From the NCBI RefSeq assembly GCF_047511655.1, contig NC_133391.1, positions 103,205,384 through 103,269,383 on the forward strand: a stretch of 64,000 nucleotides of DNA, in the 5' to 3' direction. Positions within the stretch are counted from its first letter, which is position 1. The number at the start of each line of letters is the position of its first letter. Shown here one piece after another: positions 1-12,039 of the stretch. A program made the position numbers and the translations under genes. The DNA comes from Castor canadensis. Taxonomy: Eukaryota; Chordata; Mammalia; Rodentia; Castoridae. The notes below the pieces were generated by a model. That model ran no database searches. It was not told where the DNA came from and was given only the letters and a program-made list of their open reading frames with translations.

Positions 1-799
1 TATATGTTAAATGTGAGTGCAAAAATCAAACTCAAACTGAAGGTCTGTGTCAGGCAGCTGCTTTTTCTTGCTGTAGAAGATTCTTATTTTGGAAAATTAG
101 GTTCCAACAACATACACTGCTACAGTTACTATGGTTCTAATGACAGTTCTTCCATAAAGCCCCCTATTTATTCCTTACTGGAAATAACTTCAGACCAGTG
201 TATGTATGTATCTGCATCTTTCACAGTGCCTGGGCCTCTTTTTCACTCAAATACCTTGCTGAGGACTATTTAAGAGCCTGGCTTCATACTTCTTTACAAT
301 AAAGGACAAAATGTTCCCTGCATGATAATTCTACTGAGGAATGGATAGATTCTCACATACTTAAATTCTGAAAGGTACAGGAGATGGTCTGTTCTAAACG
401 ACAGGTTGTCATGGTTACATTCTTCTGTGGCTCAGATGGGGATAGGGGCCAATTATCAAGTTTTGTTTGGTTGATTTTAAGTAGTTTGTTACCTGGATAC
501 TCAACAAATAAGAAAACTGGGGAAAAAGACTTGTTTTCTTCTTCCCTAGAAAGGAAACAGTCATAATGGTCAAAAAAGAAATCTCTCAAATTCCCAAAAA
601 CATGGTAAATTATTTATTTCGGATAGAGTTTCTCAACTGTTGACTTTATTTAGAGACTCCTACAAGAACTGAAAAGCAAGATAGCTTTAATCCTACAAAT
701 TTGATTTGTTGATGCTATTATACCTGCTTTAAATACTTCCTCCCCCTTTCCGAATTTGTCTGGTGCTTTTCAAATTTTTATGTGAATATGTGTGTGTGT
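1..799. other. Unique AT-rich sequence, no feature seen
   Basis: No repeat family, RNA gene or credible coding region is recognised here. The open frames of 60-89 codons lack any family resemblance and are of the size expected by chance in AT-rich DNA. A short (TG)n run lies near 790-802. Confidence 0.5.
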
Positions 800-1240
800 G
801 TAATAGCTACTCCCTTTGTCAGTTTTGCTAGGCAAAACCCTCCCTCCCATGATGGAAGTGCGATTGTTAATTAATGATATTCCAGAGGCAATTTCTGGAG
901 GGACTATTGGAAAATCCTTTTTAATTAACAAAATGATAAATTCCCTACCGCAGCAGCACAGCAACGAGGTTCATCTGTGTCATTCAAAATCCATGATTTT
1001 AAAGCATCCTTCGACACATTTTAGTGTGGGTGTTGGGCCCTTAAAGTCTGTATCTTTTATCAAAGGTTCCACAGCAAGCTGGAGAAGGAGAAATGAAGAG
1101 TGAAAGGGGAAGGAAGAACTGGACAAAATTAAAATGCTCTTCTGCCATTGTAATAGTTCACACGGGCACTGACAGGAGTGCATTTTAATTTTGTCAAGTG
1201 TGTCTGCTACTCATTTATTCCATCTCCTGCTTGTTATCGA
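800..1240. promoter_or_regulatory. Candidate conserved noncoding block with homeodomain-type sites
   Basis: This block looks unlike the surrounding repeat debris. It holds two TTAATTAA octamers (867-874 and 921-928, 54 bp apart), of the kind bound by homeodomain proteins, then a perfect 16-bp inverted repeat (1122-1137 and 1180-1195, arm gacaaaattaaaatgc) around a 42-bp spacer. No repeat family was recognised. Enhancer function is inference from composition only; no conservation data were available. Confidence 0.3.
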
Positions 1241-1417
1241 AGTTTCAGATTAAATGTAAAGATATGAATGTATTGCCATAATAAATTTATAAGTGGATAT
1301 TTAAAGAGCAAAGATTTGAATGACACAAATGAACCTCAGAGTAGCAAGAACGTGGATAGGATTTGCAGAAGGATGCCACAGAAGTCAGAAATGACTGCTG
1401 GAAATCGCCTTAATTAC

Positions 1418-1437
1418 AAAAAAAAAAAAAAAAAAAA
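1418..1437 (+). repeat. (A)20 homopolymer
   Basis: An uninterrupted run of 20 A lies in otherwise unique sequence. It could be the tail of a decayed retroposon, but no SINE or LINE body is recognisable upstream. Confidence 0.9.
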
Positions 1438-1665
1438 GGCTTGAGCTGCATGAGCCACCACAGAAGGTATTTAATATGAAACTAGGTTTACTTTACATTA
1501 TTTGGGCCACTTTAAAATAATGTTAAAATAATGTAACGAAAGCTTTAGAAAATCTGATTAAACTGTATTATTCAAATGTAAGGCAAATACTTAAACAGAA
1601 AGCAAAGCTGTTAAATTTGGGGGTGGAAGTAAGATTCCAAACTTAAAGCAGAATGCTATCAAAAA

Positions 1666-1740
1666 TGTGTGATGCTCCTTATAAGATATACATATATATG
1701 TGTATATATATACATATATATGTGTGATGCTCCTTATAAG

Positions 1741-1773
<33 letters not shown>

Positions 1774-1786
1774 TATAATACAATAC
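1666..1786. repeat. (TA)n microsatellite with a 55-bp tandem duplication
   Basis: The unit starting tgtgtgatgctccttataag occurs at 1666 and again at 1721, so a 55-bp stretch of unique sequence plus TA-rich repeat is duplicated head to tail. The second copy runs into a longer pure (AT)n tract at about 1740-1767. Slippage or unequal exchange within the AT tract is the likely cause. Confidence 0.85.
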
Positions 1787-1789
1787 ATT

Positions 1790-2654
1790 TTTAAAAGTCA
1801 CATTTTAAGTGATTAGTAATCCCAATGTAATAAACTGGAGAGAAACCACTTTTCTAAGATGCTTTATTTTACTCCCCACAAGAGGAATAGTACTTATTTG
1901 GGATGTCACAGGAAAACCACATATCCTGAGGTGCTCCTATGGGATTCCCATAATGTAAGTATTTCTAATAAGAATGAAAGTGATGCAAGGAGTCCCCAGC
2001 TCCTGTTACACGATGTGTGATGAGGACCTGGAGTGTAGGCTGCAAAGAAGCAGTGGGAGTTAAAATGAGGACACAGGATAAATTATTTGACAGAATCCTG
2101 AACAGACCTGCTTTTTGTAATGACACTCAAATAGCAGATAACCCTGTAGGCAATCTAAAAAAGAAGAATAGGGTGGTCACACTAGCAGATATAAAAGGAG
2201 ATGAGTAAGCTTTTCTGAAATGTCTGAACCAGTGTAGAAAAGCATGTCCTGCAATTATGACCACTGCTTCTTTTTCCTTCTCATGTCTGCTGCCTTCAGC
2301 TAATATAAGAATTCACTTTTGCTTATCTGCTTAACACAGAAGAACCCAAGCGAGGATATAGTTATAAAGATTGTAAGGAAGAGAGAAAAATGCATACAAA
2401 AATAGCAATGGAATTTTTAGAATAATAGCATGAGAAGGACCTCGTTTAGGCTGGCTTTTTGGTTTATCCAAATAAATATTACTTTCAAGATAATATCTGC
2501 CTTGAGCTTAAATGTACAGGGAGAAAAATGGAAAAGTTCCTCACTGAATCTGAGATCCAGTATTTTGTTTTCAGTTACATATAGATAGCAAATCTTAGGA
2601 GCAGTTCAGTTAGTGTTGTACTTAAAAAAATTACTTGCAGGATAAACTGAGCTT
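1790..2654. other. Unique sequence, no feature seen
   Basis: No recognisable repeat or gene. The one open frame (2017-2208, 63 codons) has no family resemblance. Confidence 0.45.
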
Positions 2655-3090
2655 ATACTTAAAAAAATAATTTATTAGCATATAATAGTTGTACAGGGAG
2701 ATACATTGTGATGTTTGCATATGTGCTTACATTATATCTTAGTTAGATTTACCCACACCATCATTCTCCCTCATTTTCCTCCCCTCTTAGAACAATTTCA
2801 ATAGGTTTCATCTTCCTACTTTCATATACGAATACAAAATATATCTACCATATTCTCCCTTTCCTTATGCCCATGCCTCCCATTGATACCCACCCTTGGA
2901 AAAGACCTGTTTTACCCTCATGTCCTTCATTTAAAAAAAATGTACATTGATAGTCCAAGAGGGTTTCTCCTTGGTACTTCAGGCCTGTGTATATCATGCT
3001 AATCAAATTAACCCTCCACTATTTACTCTTTCTCCATCACCATGCTTCCCTAGCATTTCACAGCTTATGGTAAAGTATATTATGCTATAT
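2655..3090. repeat. Unclassified interspersed repeat candidate
   Basis: The stretch begins with 'tttattagcatataatagttgtacaggg'-like sequence and is then pyrimidine-rich through 'gtacattgatagtccaagag' and 'tgtatatcatgctaatcaaat'. It reads to me like a lineage-specific rodent interspersed repeat in reverse orientation, but there is no second copy in this window to prove repetition. The family and orientation are not established. Confidence 0.35.
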
Positions 3091-4110
3091 TAGCAGGTTC
3101 ACTCAGTAAGTTGGGGTGAGGGAGTACACAGGGCACTTTATCCAATAACCCAAATCAACAAATTTTGCTAGTAAGTGGTTTTTATGTGGTGAATGTACTA
3201 TCAATTTTTTGAAAAAATTATGCAATTAAATTGATTCTATTATAAAGTCAAGTTACTGGTAAGCATTTTCAATTTTAAACTGTATTTGTCAGTTACATAA
3301 TGGTTCATACACTGTGGAAAACTCACTGTAATGTATGTTAAAGATCTTAGATAAATGGCATATGAAACTGGATTTTTAAATTGTGGATAGTCACAACTAT
3401 AAATTTCCTTGAAGTGTGCAGTCTCTAAACCTACAGCTGAATCTTTCTCATAACTTTCCACATCAGTGAGTACTTTGGAAGGAAGGGTGGGAGGATGAAA
3501 ACTCAACGTAAACCTCCTTAGTACCTCCAGGACCCCTTACTGTGCAAACAAACACCCACTGGCCACCACGGGGAGGCTGTGGGTAAAGGCACACTGACTC
3601 AGCTCGTGTCTCAGACCACCTCCTTGTTACTGGGCTCCATGATCTTGCCTCTCATTCCATAGACCTTTAGGTCTTTTTCTAGATGAGTGCAACTTCTCTC
3701 CGGCTTTGGATGCTCCCAGATTGCTTGAGAGATATTTAGAAAACCAATAGGAGCTTGCCTCAGTTATGCCCCATTTCAGATTCTCATCTTATTCCTCATT
3801 TCACTGGGGTATGAGGGGAGACCTTTCTACTTATATTTGCTATATGGAAAGAACTTGCCCTAAGTGATGCACTCCCTTTCAGTCTCACTGCATTCTTTCT
3901 ATTTCATCTCACTTAAAATTCAATCCCTAAATCCTTACAAGTTCATCAAGCCTCATGAGAACTCATTCCCCACTGCCCCTCTGACTTCAAGTCCTGCTAA
4001 TATTCCTTTTTGGTTTTCTGCTACAGCTGCATGAATTTCCCTATTGTTTTTGAAAATGCCAAGGTCCAACCAAAGGAACTTTCAATTATTTTTCCCTGTG
4101 ATTGGAATTC
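3091..4110. other. Unique sequence, no feature seen
   Basis: No SINE, LINE or coding feature could be supported. The 88-codon open frame on the minus strand (3240-3506) resembles nothing known to me. Confidence 0.4.
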
Positions 4111-4119
4111 ACATATATG

Positions 4120-4400
4120 AGGTATCAACATCACTTACTCCTTCAGTTTCATGTAGGTCTGTGCTCAAATATCATTTGTTCCTCTCCATCCTAAGTAAAT
4201 GGGATTTATTCTGTTACTATGCCCAACTCTGTTCTCTTCTCCTACTTTGTTATTTCTTTGCAATATCACCCATCTGAATAATGTGTATTTACTTGTATAT
4301 ATATTTTTTATCAGAATTTCTCTACTATTATGTAAACTCTGAGCAAAAGTTTTTCATTTATTAGATATTATATCCCTATTGTTAGAAAAGTATCAGCACA
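4120..4400 (+). mobile_element. L2-type LINE 3' fragment
   Basis: The order 'gtctgtgctcaaatatcattt...', a pyrimidine-rich middle, 'ttacttgtatatat' and 'tgtaaactctgagcaaaag' parallels the classic mammalian L2 3' end: 'tcagctcaaatgtcacctcc...' followed by 'tgtaagctccatgagggcag'. It is highly diverged and its borders are approximate. Confidence 0.55.
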
Positions 4401-4939
4401 TGCACACATACATATATTTGTTTGATTAGTGGAAGAAAAATGTTGGTGGGTAAGTATGGAGATAAAATGACTTATTGGAAAGAAATATGTAAAGGAAGGA
4501 AAAAATTTCCAAAATTATCATTTCCAACCTAGAGGGTACCTATAATTACCTTTTATTTTCACTCAAGAATTTTTTCAAAAATATATTTTGTAATTATTCA
4601 GAAAATTAGTTAATATACTAATCAGGGGGAAAATACCAGAAAAGTCTATTACCTCTACAAATATAATTTCTTTTCAATCAGTTATTTCAGTAAAAAAGTT
4701 CTGAAATAAAATATATATGAAAAAATTAGGTCCATTTCAAAATGTTTTATATTCTAAAAAATAATTCAATTCAACTTACTCTAATTATTAACTAAAAATT
4801 TTCTTTTAAGCAATGTTCTAAGCTCTGGCAATATAAAATTAATATGTATCATATGAAGAATTATAAAAGATAGTAGTTTATTTTCATTGTTTATATTTTA
4901 TAAGGTTCAAATATATTTACTTAAGCTATCTGTCTATTG
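4401..4939. other. Very AT-rich unique sequence
   Basis: Nothing recognisable beyond A/T-rich low-complexity stretches. Confidence 0.4.
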
Positions 4940-4990
4940 ATATATCATCTATCATCTTTATCATCATCATCTACCTTCTCCTAGCCACTT

Positions 4991-5140
4991 GTTTTTTTTT
5001 CTTTTTGAGACAGTCTTGCTATATAGCCCAGGCTCACCTGTAACTTGCCTGTGGCCTAGGCTGGCCTCAAACTCATGATCCTCCTGCCTCTGTCTCCCAA
5101 ATGCTGGGATTTACAGCCATGTGCCACCACTCCCAGTTTG
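4991..5140 (-). mobile_element. B1-type (7SL-derived) SINE
   Basis: Read on the minus strand this is a B1 element. The plus strand shows the T-rich tail (4992-5006), then 'ttgagacagtcttgctatatagcccaggct', a second 'gcctaggctggcctcaaactcatgatcctcctgcctc' and 'cccaaatgctgggatttacagccatgtgccaccac'. The duplicated 'gcc(c/t)aggct' motif is the internal duplication typical of rodent B1. It sits inside an older MIR, parts of which lie on the right-hand side. Confidence 0.85.
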
Positions 5141-5455
5141 TTATCACTATTTTTTCAGAGCTTTTTAAAGATTAAGAGACTTGTCCAAGGACTTGCAGAT
5201 AGCAAATAATAGAAGCAGAATTTAAATTTAAGTTTATATGTCAAAACTAGCATACTTTCTTTCCTTCTTGTGATGTACATTTTTAGGCAATTTCATGACT
5301 TAAAATATGGGCTTATACACATTATCTAACATAATTCTAAAAACATTCCTGTGGGCACATTTTGCAGACAAGGAAAGTATGCTTTATAGAAATCCTACTG
5401 ATTTGGTCATAGTTATATAAGTAACTCATTTGTGGCAGAGTTGGTTTCTGAATTT
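5141..5455 (-). mobile_element. MIR SINE fragments (two segments)
   Basis: Segments 5150-5235 and 5310-5455 both show the antisense MIR pattern: 'agacttgtccaaggacttgcagatagc', and 'cattatctaacataattctaaaaacattcctgtgggcacattttgcagacaaggaaa' ending in the 'ggcagagttggtttctgaatttg' form of MIR. The first piece is the partner of the MIR interrupted by the B1 immediately to the left; the second looks like a separate copy. Confidence 0.6.
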
Positions 5456-6479
5456 GTGATTTTTGGCTTAAAAAAACCAATGACTTTTTTACATTGTCTA
5501 AACCAAAGAGAAACATTACCATGAGACCATGAGACCAAAAACAAGAAAGATAAAGCATAAAACATTTAATTTTAGAACAAAAATTATGAAATTTACTTGA
5601 CAAGATCTCCAAATACTTAAGAACTAAAAATGTACCTACAACTGGTACCTATAAAGGTGGGCATGAAAGAAGAAAGCTAATTGGAAGTGGAGACATAGGC
5701 AAACCATAACTTATGCACAAAAAGGAAAAGAGCACTAGTTAGTACTCCCTGCTTTGGGTCATCCATATTTCACATTAACTCACTTACAAGAAATTCATGA
5801 GTGTTTGATATTATACCCCAACAAATAAGAAAATCACGTTCAAATCCCCTTATATATAAAATTAAATTTATTTCTAGTATACATACCTAGCAACAAAATT
5901 ATTTGACCTTCAGATTTATGCTCTTACCTGCATTGTATGCTAGATTCATTTTCTCAGAGTCTCAACAACTTTTGCTATCTCAGAATAGTTTTTCAATATT
6001 TTAGAGGTAAAAATTTTACATTTAAAAATTTTTATTTCTCATATTCAATTGAGGGAGGTTGGCTATACATATATTCATTGACTTTCACCATCTACTGTGA
6101 ATATGCATTAAGATGTGTCCATTTTTCTGTTGGGTAATAGCTGTTTCTTTATATGTTGTCTTTCATATATTGTGAATACTTTTTCCTTGTTTGTTATATA
6201 AGATCCAATGATCTTTTCCAAGTATGTGTCTTGAAATTAAATGAGTATGTCCTTTAACTAGGTTTATGGAATCTGTGATAATAGCATAGTTTCAAACTTA
6301 AATAAAATCAACTTACATTTTTCCCTTTAGATTTTTGTTTAAGACATATTTCTTTTTACTAAGGCTATTGAAATAATCTCCAAAATTTTCTCTTAAAATT
6401 GTTCATGTAGTATCTTTTATTTAATATATTTTTAAGCTGTTTGGAGTTAGTATTATTTATGGTGTTTAAAGAAATCTAA
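5456..6479. other. AT-rich unique sequence, no feature seen
   Basis: No gene or repeat identified; small open frames on both strands (for example 5937-6137) have no resemblance to known families. Confidence 0.4.
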
Positions 6480-7540
6480 TTTCCCTATCCTACTTGATTT
6501 CTTATCCATAGAGAGACAAGATATTGTTTACCATGCTTTATAAGCAAACTGTTCTTTCTCACCAAGGTATAGCTATTTACCTGAATATAAAGCTGCCATT
6601 TATTTGTGGAACCATTTCTGGGCTCTCTATTTTGTACTGTTGTACAGTGAATGACTCCTTCCAACTCTTTCTTCTTTTCCTTTTCCTCCAAATTGTCATA
6701 GATATTCTTGGCTCTTTGCTCTCTTAAACAAGTTTTAGAATCTGTTTTTCCAAGTTTCATGAACAGTCTTGTCTAGTTTTGGAATCATATGTATGCTATC
6801 TTTGTGAAATGAGCTGGGTTGCTGTTCCTTTTTTCCGAGCCTTTGAACACATTTGTAAGGTAGGGATTATCTGTTTAATGAAGATTTTGTAGAATCATTT
6901 CCAAGCTTGTCTCAGTATATGCCTTTTTTCATAGACACTGACCTTGGATTAATTATTTAAAAATATTCATAACCATTTAAATTTCTACTTATCTAATTGT
7001 GATAATGCATAAATCTTTAGAAAAGTAATTTTTAAATTTTAAAATGTCATTTATCATATTTATCTTTTAAAAGTTTCTACTCTTTCATTGCTTACATTTG
7101 TCTTTTGAAATTCGTACTTTTTTCTCTCTCTTTCTCAGTTTCTGTTTTTTTATCAGTTTCCTAAAGGCCCAACTTTTGTTAATTTGTAAAATTTTTCCTT
7201 TCAGTGATTTTTCCTAGTCTTAGTTACTTCTTGTCCTCTTTCTTTGATTTCACTCTGTACTTTTTCTGGCTTTCTGAATTCTATGCTTAATTTGTTTTAA
7301 TCATTGTAATTATTAGCAAATCTATTTCATGTTATAAACTGTTAATTTTTCACTAGATTCATTCCACATGTTTAAAAAAATATAATTCTTCATTGCCATT
7401 TAATTCTAAATATTTTATAATTTCTTCTTTACTCTTCAACCAATGAATTATTTAATGATTTACTATTAATCATATTATTTACTTAGAGATTTATTCTTTA
7501 ACTTTTTTTTCTAGTTAAATCATAGCCTTTATTTCAAGTG
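6480..7540 (-). mobile_element. Old, highly diverged L1 ORF2 fragment
   Basis: On the minus strand a broken frame at 6485-6760 includes 'TVQNREPRNGST', the degenerate counterpart of the L1 ORF2 region near '(I)ENREPRN', followed by a 'GKDSLFNKW'-like stretch. Further right the plus strand gives antisense L1 phrases such as 'ttcttctttactcttcaaccaatgaattattt'. It is much older than the neighbouring L1 at 7655-14037 and full of stops and gaps. Borders are approximate. Confidence 0.55.
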
Positions 7541-8155
7541 CTATTTAAAATCAAAATGCATTGTTTTACTTTAGATACTGTCATGTTTGAAAAACTGATA
7601 TGTAAGAGAACTCCTGAGATAAAAGGCTTATTAAATCTTCAGAGGGAAGGCATCTCGCATTTTTTTATTCATAAATTCATATGAGCATACATTGTTTGGG
7701 TCATTTCTCCCTCCTGCCCCTCTCTGTCTCCCCCCAAGCCCCCATCGCTTCCAGGCAAAACATGTTCTGCCTTTTTCTCCAAATTTGTTGAAGAGAAGAC
7801 ATAAGACAAAGTGTTTTTGCTAGTTAAGATAAGGATAGCTATACAGAGAGATTCCTAGCATTGCTTTCATGCACAAGTGTATTACAACCTGAATTGATTC
7901 ATCTCTATTTAACCTCTTCACTACTTCCTGGTCACCTTTCCCATATTGACCTCTGTCACTTTAAGGTTACTGTATAAGCAGATCTGCAGTTGGGACATCA
8001 AACACTTTCATGTTTTGGGTTTCCTACCTATCCTTATTCTTCCTGTATGTGCTCTCCCCTTAGCGTGTGACCCAAAACAATATTGTCCAAAAACAATACT
8101 GCCTTTGTCCTAGATCTAACGTCCACATATGAGGAAGAACGTGATTTTTGGTCAT

Positions 8156-11100
8156 CTAAGCCTGGCTGAGCTCACTCAGGATAATGTTCTTGAGTTCCAT
8201 CCATTTACTTGTAAATGATAAGATTTCATTCTTCTTCATGGCTGAGTAAAATTCCATTGTGTATAAATACCACATTTTCTTAATCCATTCGTCAGTAGTG
8301 GGGCATCTTGGCTGTTTCCATAACTTGGCTATTGTGAATAGTGCTGCAATAAACATGGGTGTGCAGGTGCCTTTGGAATAACCTGAGTCAGATTCCTTTG
8401 GGTATATCCCTAGGAGTGGGATTGCTGGATCATATGGCAGATTTATGTTTAGATTTTTAAGAAGCCTCCATATTGTTTTCCAGAGTGGTTCCACTAGCTT
8501 GCATTCCACCAGCAATGTACAAGGGTTCATTTTTCCCCTCATCTTTGCCAATATTTGTTGTTGTTGGTGTTTATGATGATAGCTATTTGAACAGTGATGA
8601 GGTGGAATCATAAGTGTGTTTTTGATTTGCATTTCCTTTGTGGCCAGAGATGGTGAGCATTTTTTCATGTGTTTTTTGGCCATTTGGATTTCTTATTTTG
8701 AGAAAGTTCTGTTTAGTTCAGTTGCCCATTTCTTTATTGGTTCATTGATTTGGGGAGTTTCGTTTTTTGAGCTCCCTGTATATTTTAGTTATCAGTCCAT
8801 TGATGTAGAGATGGAAAATGTTTTCTCCCACTCTGTAGATGGTCTCCTCAGTTTAGAGACCATTTCTTTTGTTGTGCAGCTTTTTAATTTTATGTAGTCC
8901 CATTTGTCCATCTTTTCTTTTAGTTGCTGGGCTGCTGGAGTTCTACTGAAGAATTATTTGCCTATACCTATTGCTTCCAGAGTATTCCCTGCTCTCTCCT
9001 GTGCTAACTTCAGAGTTTTGGGTCTGATATTAAGGTCCTTGCTCCATTTTGAATTGACACTAGTACAGGTTGATAAACATGGATCTACTTTCAGTTTTTT
9101 GCAAGCAGATAACCACTTTTCCTAGCGCCATTTGTTGAAGAGGCTGTCTTCTCTCCATTGTATGTTTTTGGTGCCTTTGTCAAAATTAAGGTGGGCATAG
9201 CTGTGTGGATTTATATCTGGGTCCTCTATTCTGTTCCACTGGTCTTCATATCTGTTTTTGTGCCAACACAATGCTGTTTTTTATTGCTATTGCTTTGTAA
9301 TATAGATTGAAGTCAGGTTTTGTGATACCTCCAGCATTGTTCTTTTTGCTGAGTATTGCCTTGGCTATTTGCAGTCTTTTGTGTTTCTAAATTAACTTCA
9401 AGGTAGATTTTTCAATCTTTGTGATGAATGTCATTGGGATTTTAATGGGAACTGCATTAAACATATAGATTGCTTTTGGTATTATAGCCATTTTTATTAT
9501 GTTTATTCTGCCAATCCATGACCACGGGAGATCTTTCCACCTCTGTAGTCTTCCTTGACTTCTTTCTTCAGGGATTTGTAGTTCTCCTTGTAGAGTTCAT
9601 TCACATCCTTTGTTAAGTTTACTCCTAGGTATTTGATTTTTTTTCAGGCTGTTCTAAATGGAGTTATTTCCATATATTCTTTCTCAATTTGTTCGTTGTT
9701 GGTGTATAGAAAAGCTAATAATTTTTGTAAGTTGATTTTGTATCCTGCCACCTTGCCATATCTGTTTATGGTGTCTAGGAGTTTTGGGTAGTTTTTTGGG
9801 TCTTTAAGATATAGGATCATGTCGTCTGCAAAGAGGGATATTTTGACAGTTTCTTTACCTATTTGTATTCATTTTATTTCTTCTTCTTGCCTAATTGCTC
9901 TGGCTAGGAATTCCAGGACTATGTTGAATAAGAGTGGGGATAATGGGCATCCTTGTCTCTTTTCTGATTTTAGAGGGAATTATTTCAGTTCTTCTCCATT
10001 AAGTATGATGTCAGCTATAGGTTTGTCATATATTGCCTTTACAATGTTGAGGTACATTCTTTCTATTCCTAGTTTTCTTAGAGCTTTTATCATGAAGTGG
10101 TGTTGGATCTTATCAAAGGCTTTTCTGCATCTATTGTGATGATGAAGTGGTTTTTATCTTTGCTTCTATTAATGTGCTGTATTGCATTAATAGATTTGTA
10201 TATGTTGAACCACCCCTGCATCCCTGGGATGAAGCGAACTTGGTCTTGGTGAATGATCTTTCTGCTATGTTGTTGGATTCGGTTTGCCATTATTTTATTG
10301 AGGATTTTGCATTATGTTCATTAAGGAGATTGGCCTATAGTTCTCCTTTTTAGAGCTGTCTTTGTCTGTTTTTGGGATGAGTGTAATACTGGTTTCATAA
10401 AATGAGTTAGTTAGTTCCTTCCCTTTATATTTCAAGGCAAAGTTTAAGGAGAGTTGGTATTAATTCTTCTTTAAAGGTGTGATAATGTTCAGCTGGGAAT
10501 GCTTCAGGTCCTGGACTTTTCTTTTTTGGGAGACTATTGTTGTTTCAATTTCATTTTGTGTTATAAATCTATTCAAGTGATTAATATCCTCTTGGTTCAA
10601 TTTTGGGTGGTCATAAGTATCTAGAAATTGGTCCATTTCTTCAAGATTTTCAAATTTATTGGAATATAGTTTCTCAAGGTGGTCTCTGATGATTCCCTGG
10701 ATTTCTTTGGTGTTTGTTATCTCCCCTTATGCATTTCTGATTTTATTGATTTGGGTTTTTTCTCTCCTCACTTGAGTCAGGTTTGCCAGGGGTCTATCAA
10801 TCTTGTTTAGTTTTCAAAGAACCATCTTTTTATTTTGTTGATTCTTAGTATCTTTTTTTTTTGTTTCTATTTCATTAATTTCAGCCCTTATTTTTATTAT
10901 GTCTCTCCTTCTGCCTGTTTTGGGATTTGGTTGCTGTTGTTTTCCTAGGAGTTTGAGCAGTAGTATTAGGTCATTGATTTGAGATCTTTCTGTCCTTTTA
11001 ATATATTCACGCATGGCTATAAACTTTCCTCTTAGGACTGCCTTTGCTGTGTCCCACAGGTTCTGGTAGGTCGTGTTTTCATTTTCAATAACTTCCAGGA

Positions 11101-11990
11101 CCCTTTGAATTTCCTCTTTTATTTCATCAGTGACCCACTGATTATTGAGCAATGTGTTGTTCAGATTCCAATTGTTTGCATGTTTTTTACTGTTGTTTTT
11201 GTTGTTGAGTTCTAGTTTTAATGCATTGTGATCAGATAGAATGCATGGTATTATTTCTATTTTCTTATGTTTGCTGAGGCTTGCTTTGTGCCCTAAGATA
11301 TGACCAATTTGGGAGAAAGTTCCATGGGCTGCTGAGAAGAATGTGTATTGTATGAAAGTTGGATGAAATAGTCTGTAGACATCAGCTAGGTCCATTTGAT
11401 CTATGGTGTGATTTAGTTCTAGAATTTATTCATTGATTTTTTTGGTTGGATGACCTATCTATTGGTGATAGGGGGGTATTAAAATCTCCCACCACCACTG
11501 TGTTGGAGTCTATATACGCTTTTACGTCCTTCAGAGTATGTTTGATGAAATTGGGTGGACTGATGTTGGGTACATATAAGTTGATGATTATTATTTCCTT
11601 TTGGTGTATTTCCCCTCTTATTAGTATGGAGTCTCCTTCTTTTTCTCATTTGATCAATGTAAGTTTCAAGTCTACTTTGTCTGAGATAAGTATTGCTCTC
11701 CTGCCTGTTTTGAGGGGCCATTGGCTTGGTAAATCTTCTTCCAACCTTTCACCCTAGCCAGTGCTTGTTTCTGTGAATGAGATGGGTCTCCTGTAAACAA
11801 CAGATTTTTGGATCTTCCATTTTAATCTAATTTGCCAGACAGTGTTTTTTGATGGGGGAGTTAAGTCCATTAACATTCAGTGTTAATATTAATAGGTATG
11901 TGGTGATTCCTGTCACTTAGTTGTTTTTGTTGTTTAAAGGTTTCATTGTGTGCAGCTGAATTAATGTTACTCTCTGATTCCTTGTCTTTT
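8156..11990 (-). pseudogene. L1 ORF2 (endonuclease / reverse transcriptase) pseudogene
   Basis: ORF2p nicks target DNA and reverse-transcribes RNA at the nick. The longest surviving piece (10814-11395) is the C-terminal half of the endonuclease domain and includes '[13 protein letters not shown]', where SDH is the catalytic serine-aspartate-histidine. Part of the reverse transcriptase follows at 10090-10290 ('[20 protein letters not shown]...DAEK', then a frameshift). The FADD active-site box is encoded at 9821-9832. The C-terminal segment is open at 8156-8683 ('LPYDPAIPLLGIYPKE', 'LWKQPRCPTTDEW', 'MEFYSAMKKNEIL'). At least several frameshifts and stops separate these blocks, so no functional protein is possible. 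Confidence 0.9.
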
Positions 11991-12039
11991 GTTTTCCTGT
12001 GGTTTGGTGTTGCCTGTCCTCTCATGGTTTTGTTTGCTT

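Noticed and set aside
8156-8683. 175-codon minus-strand frame as a cellular gene
   Set aside because: It is the C-terminal end of L1 ORF2.
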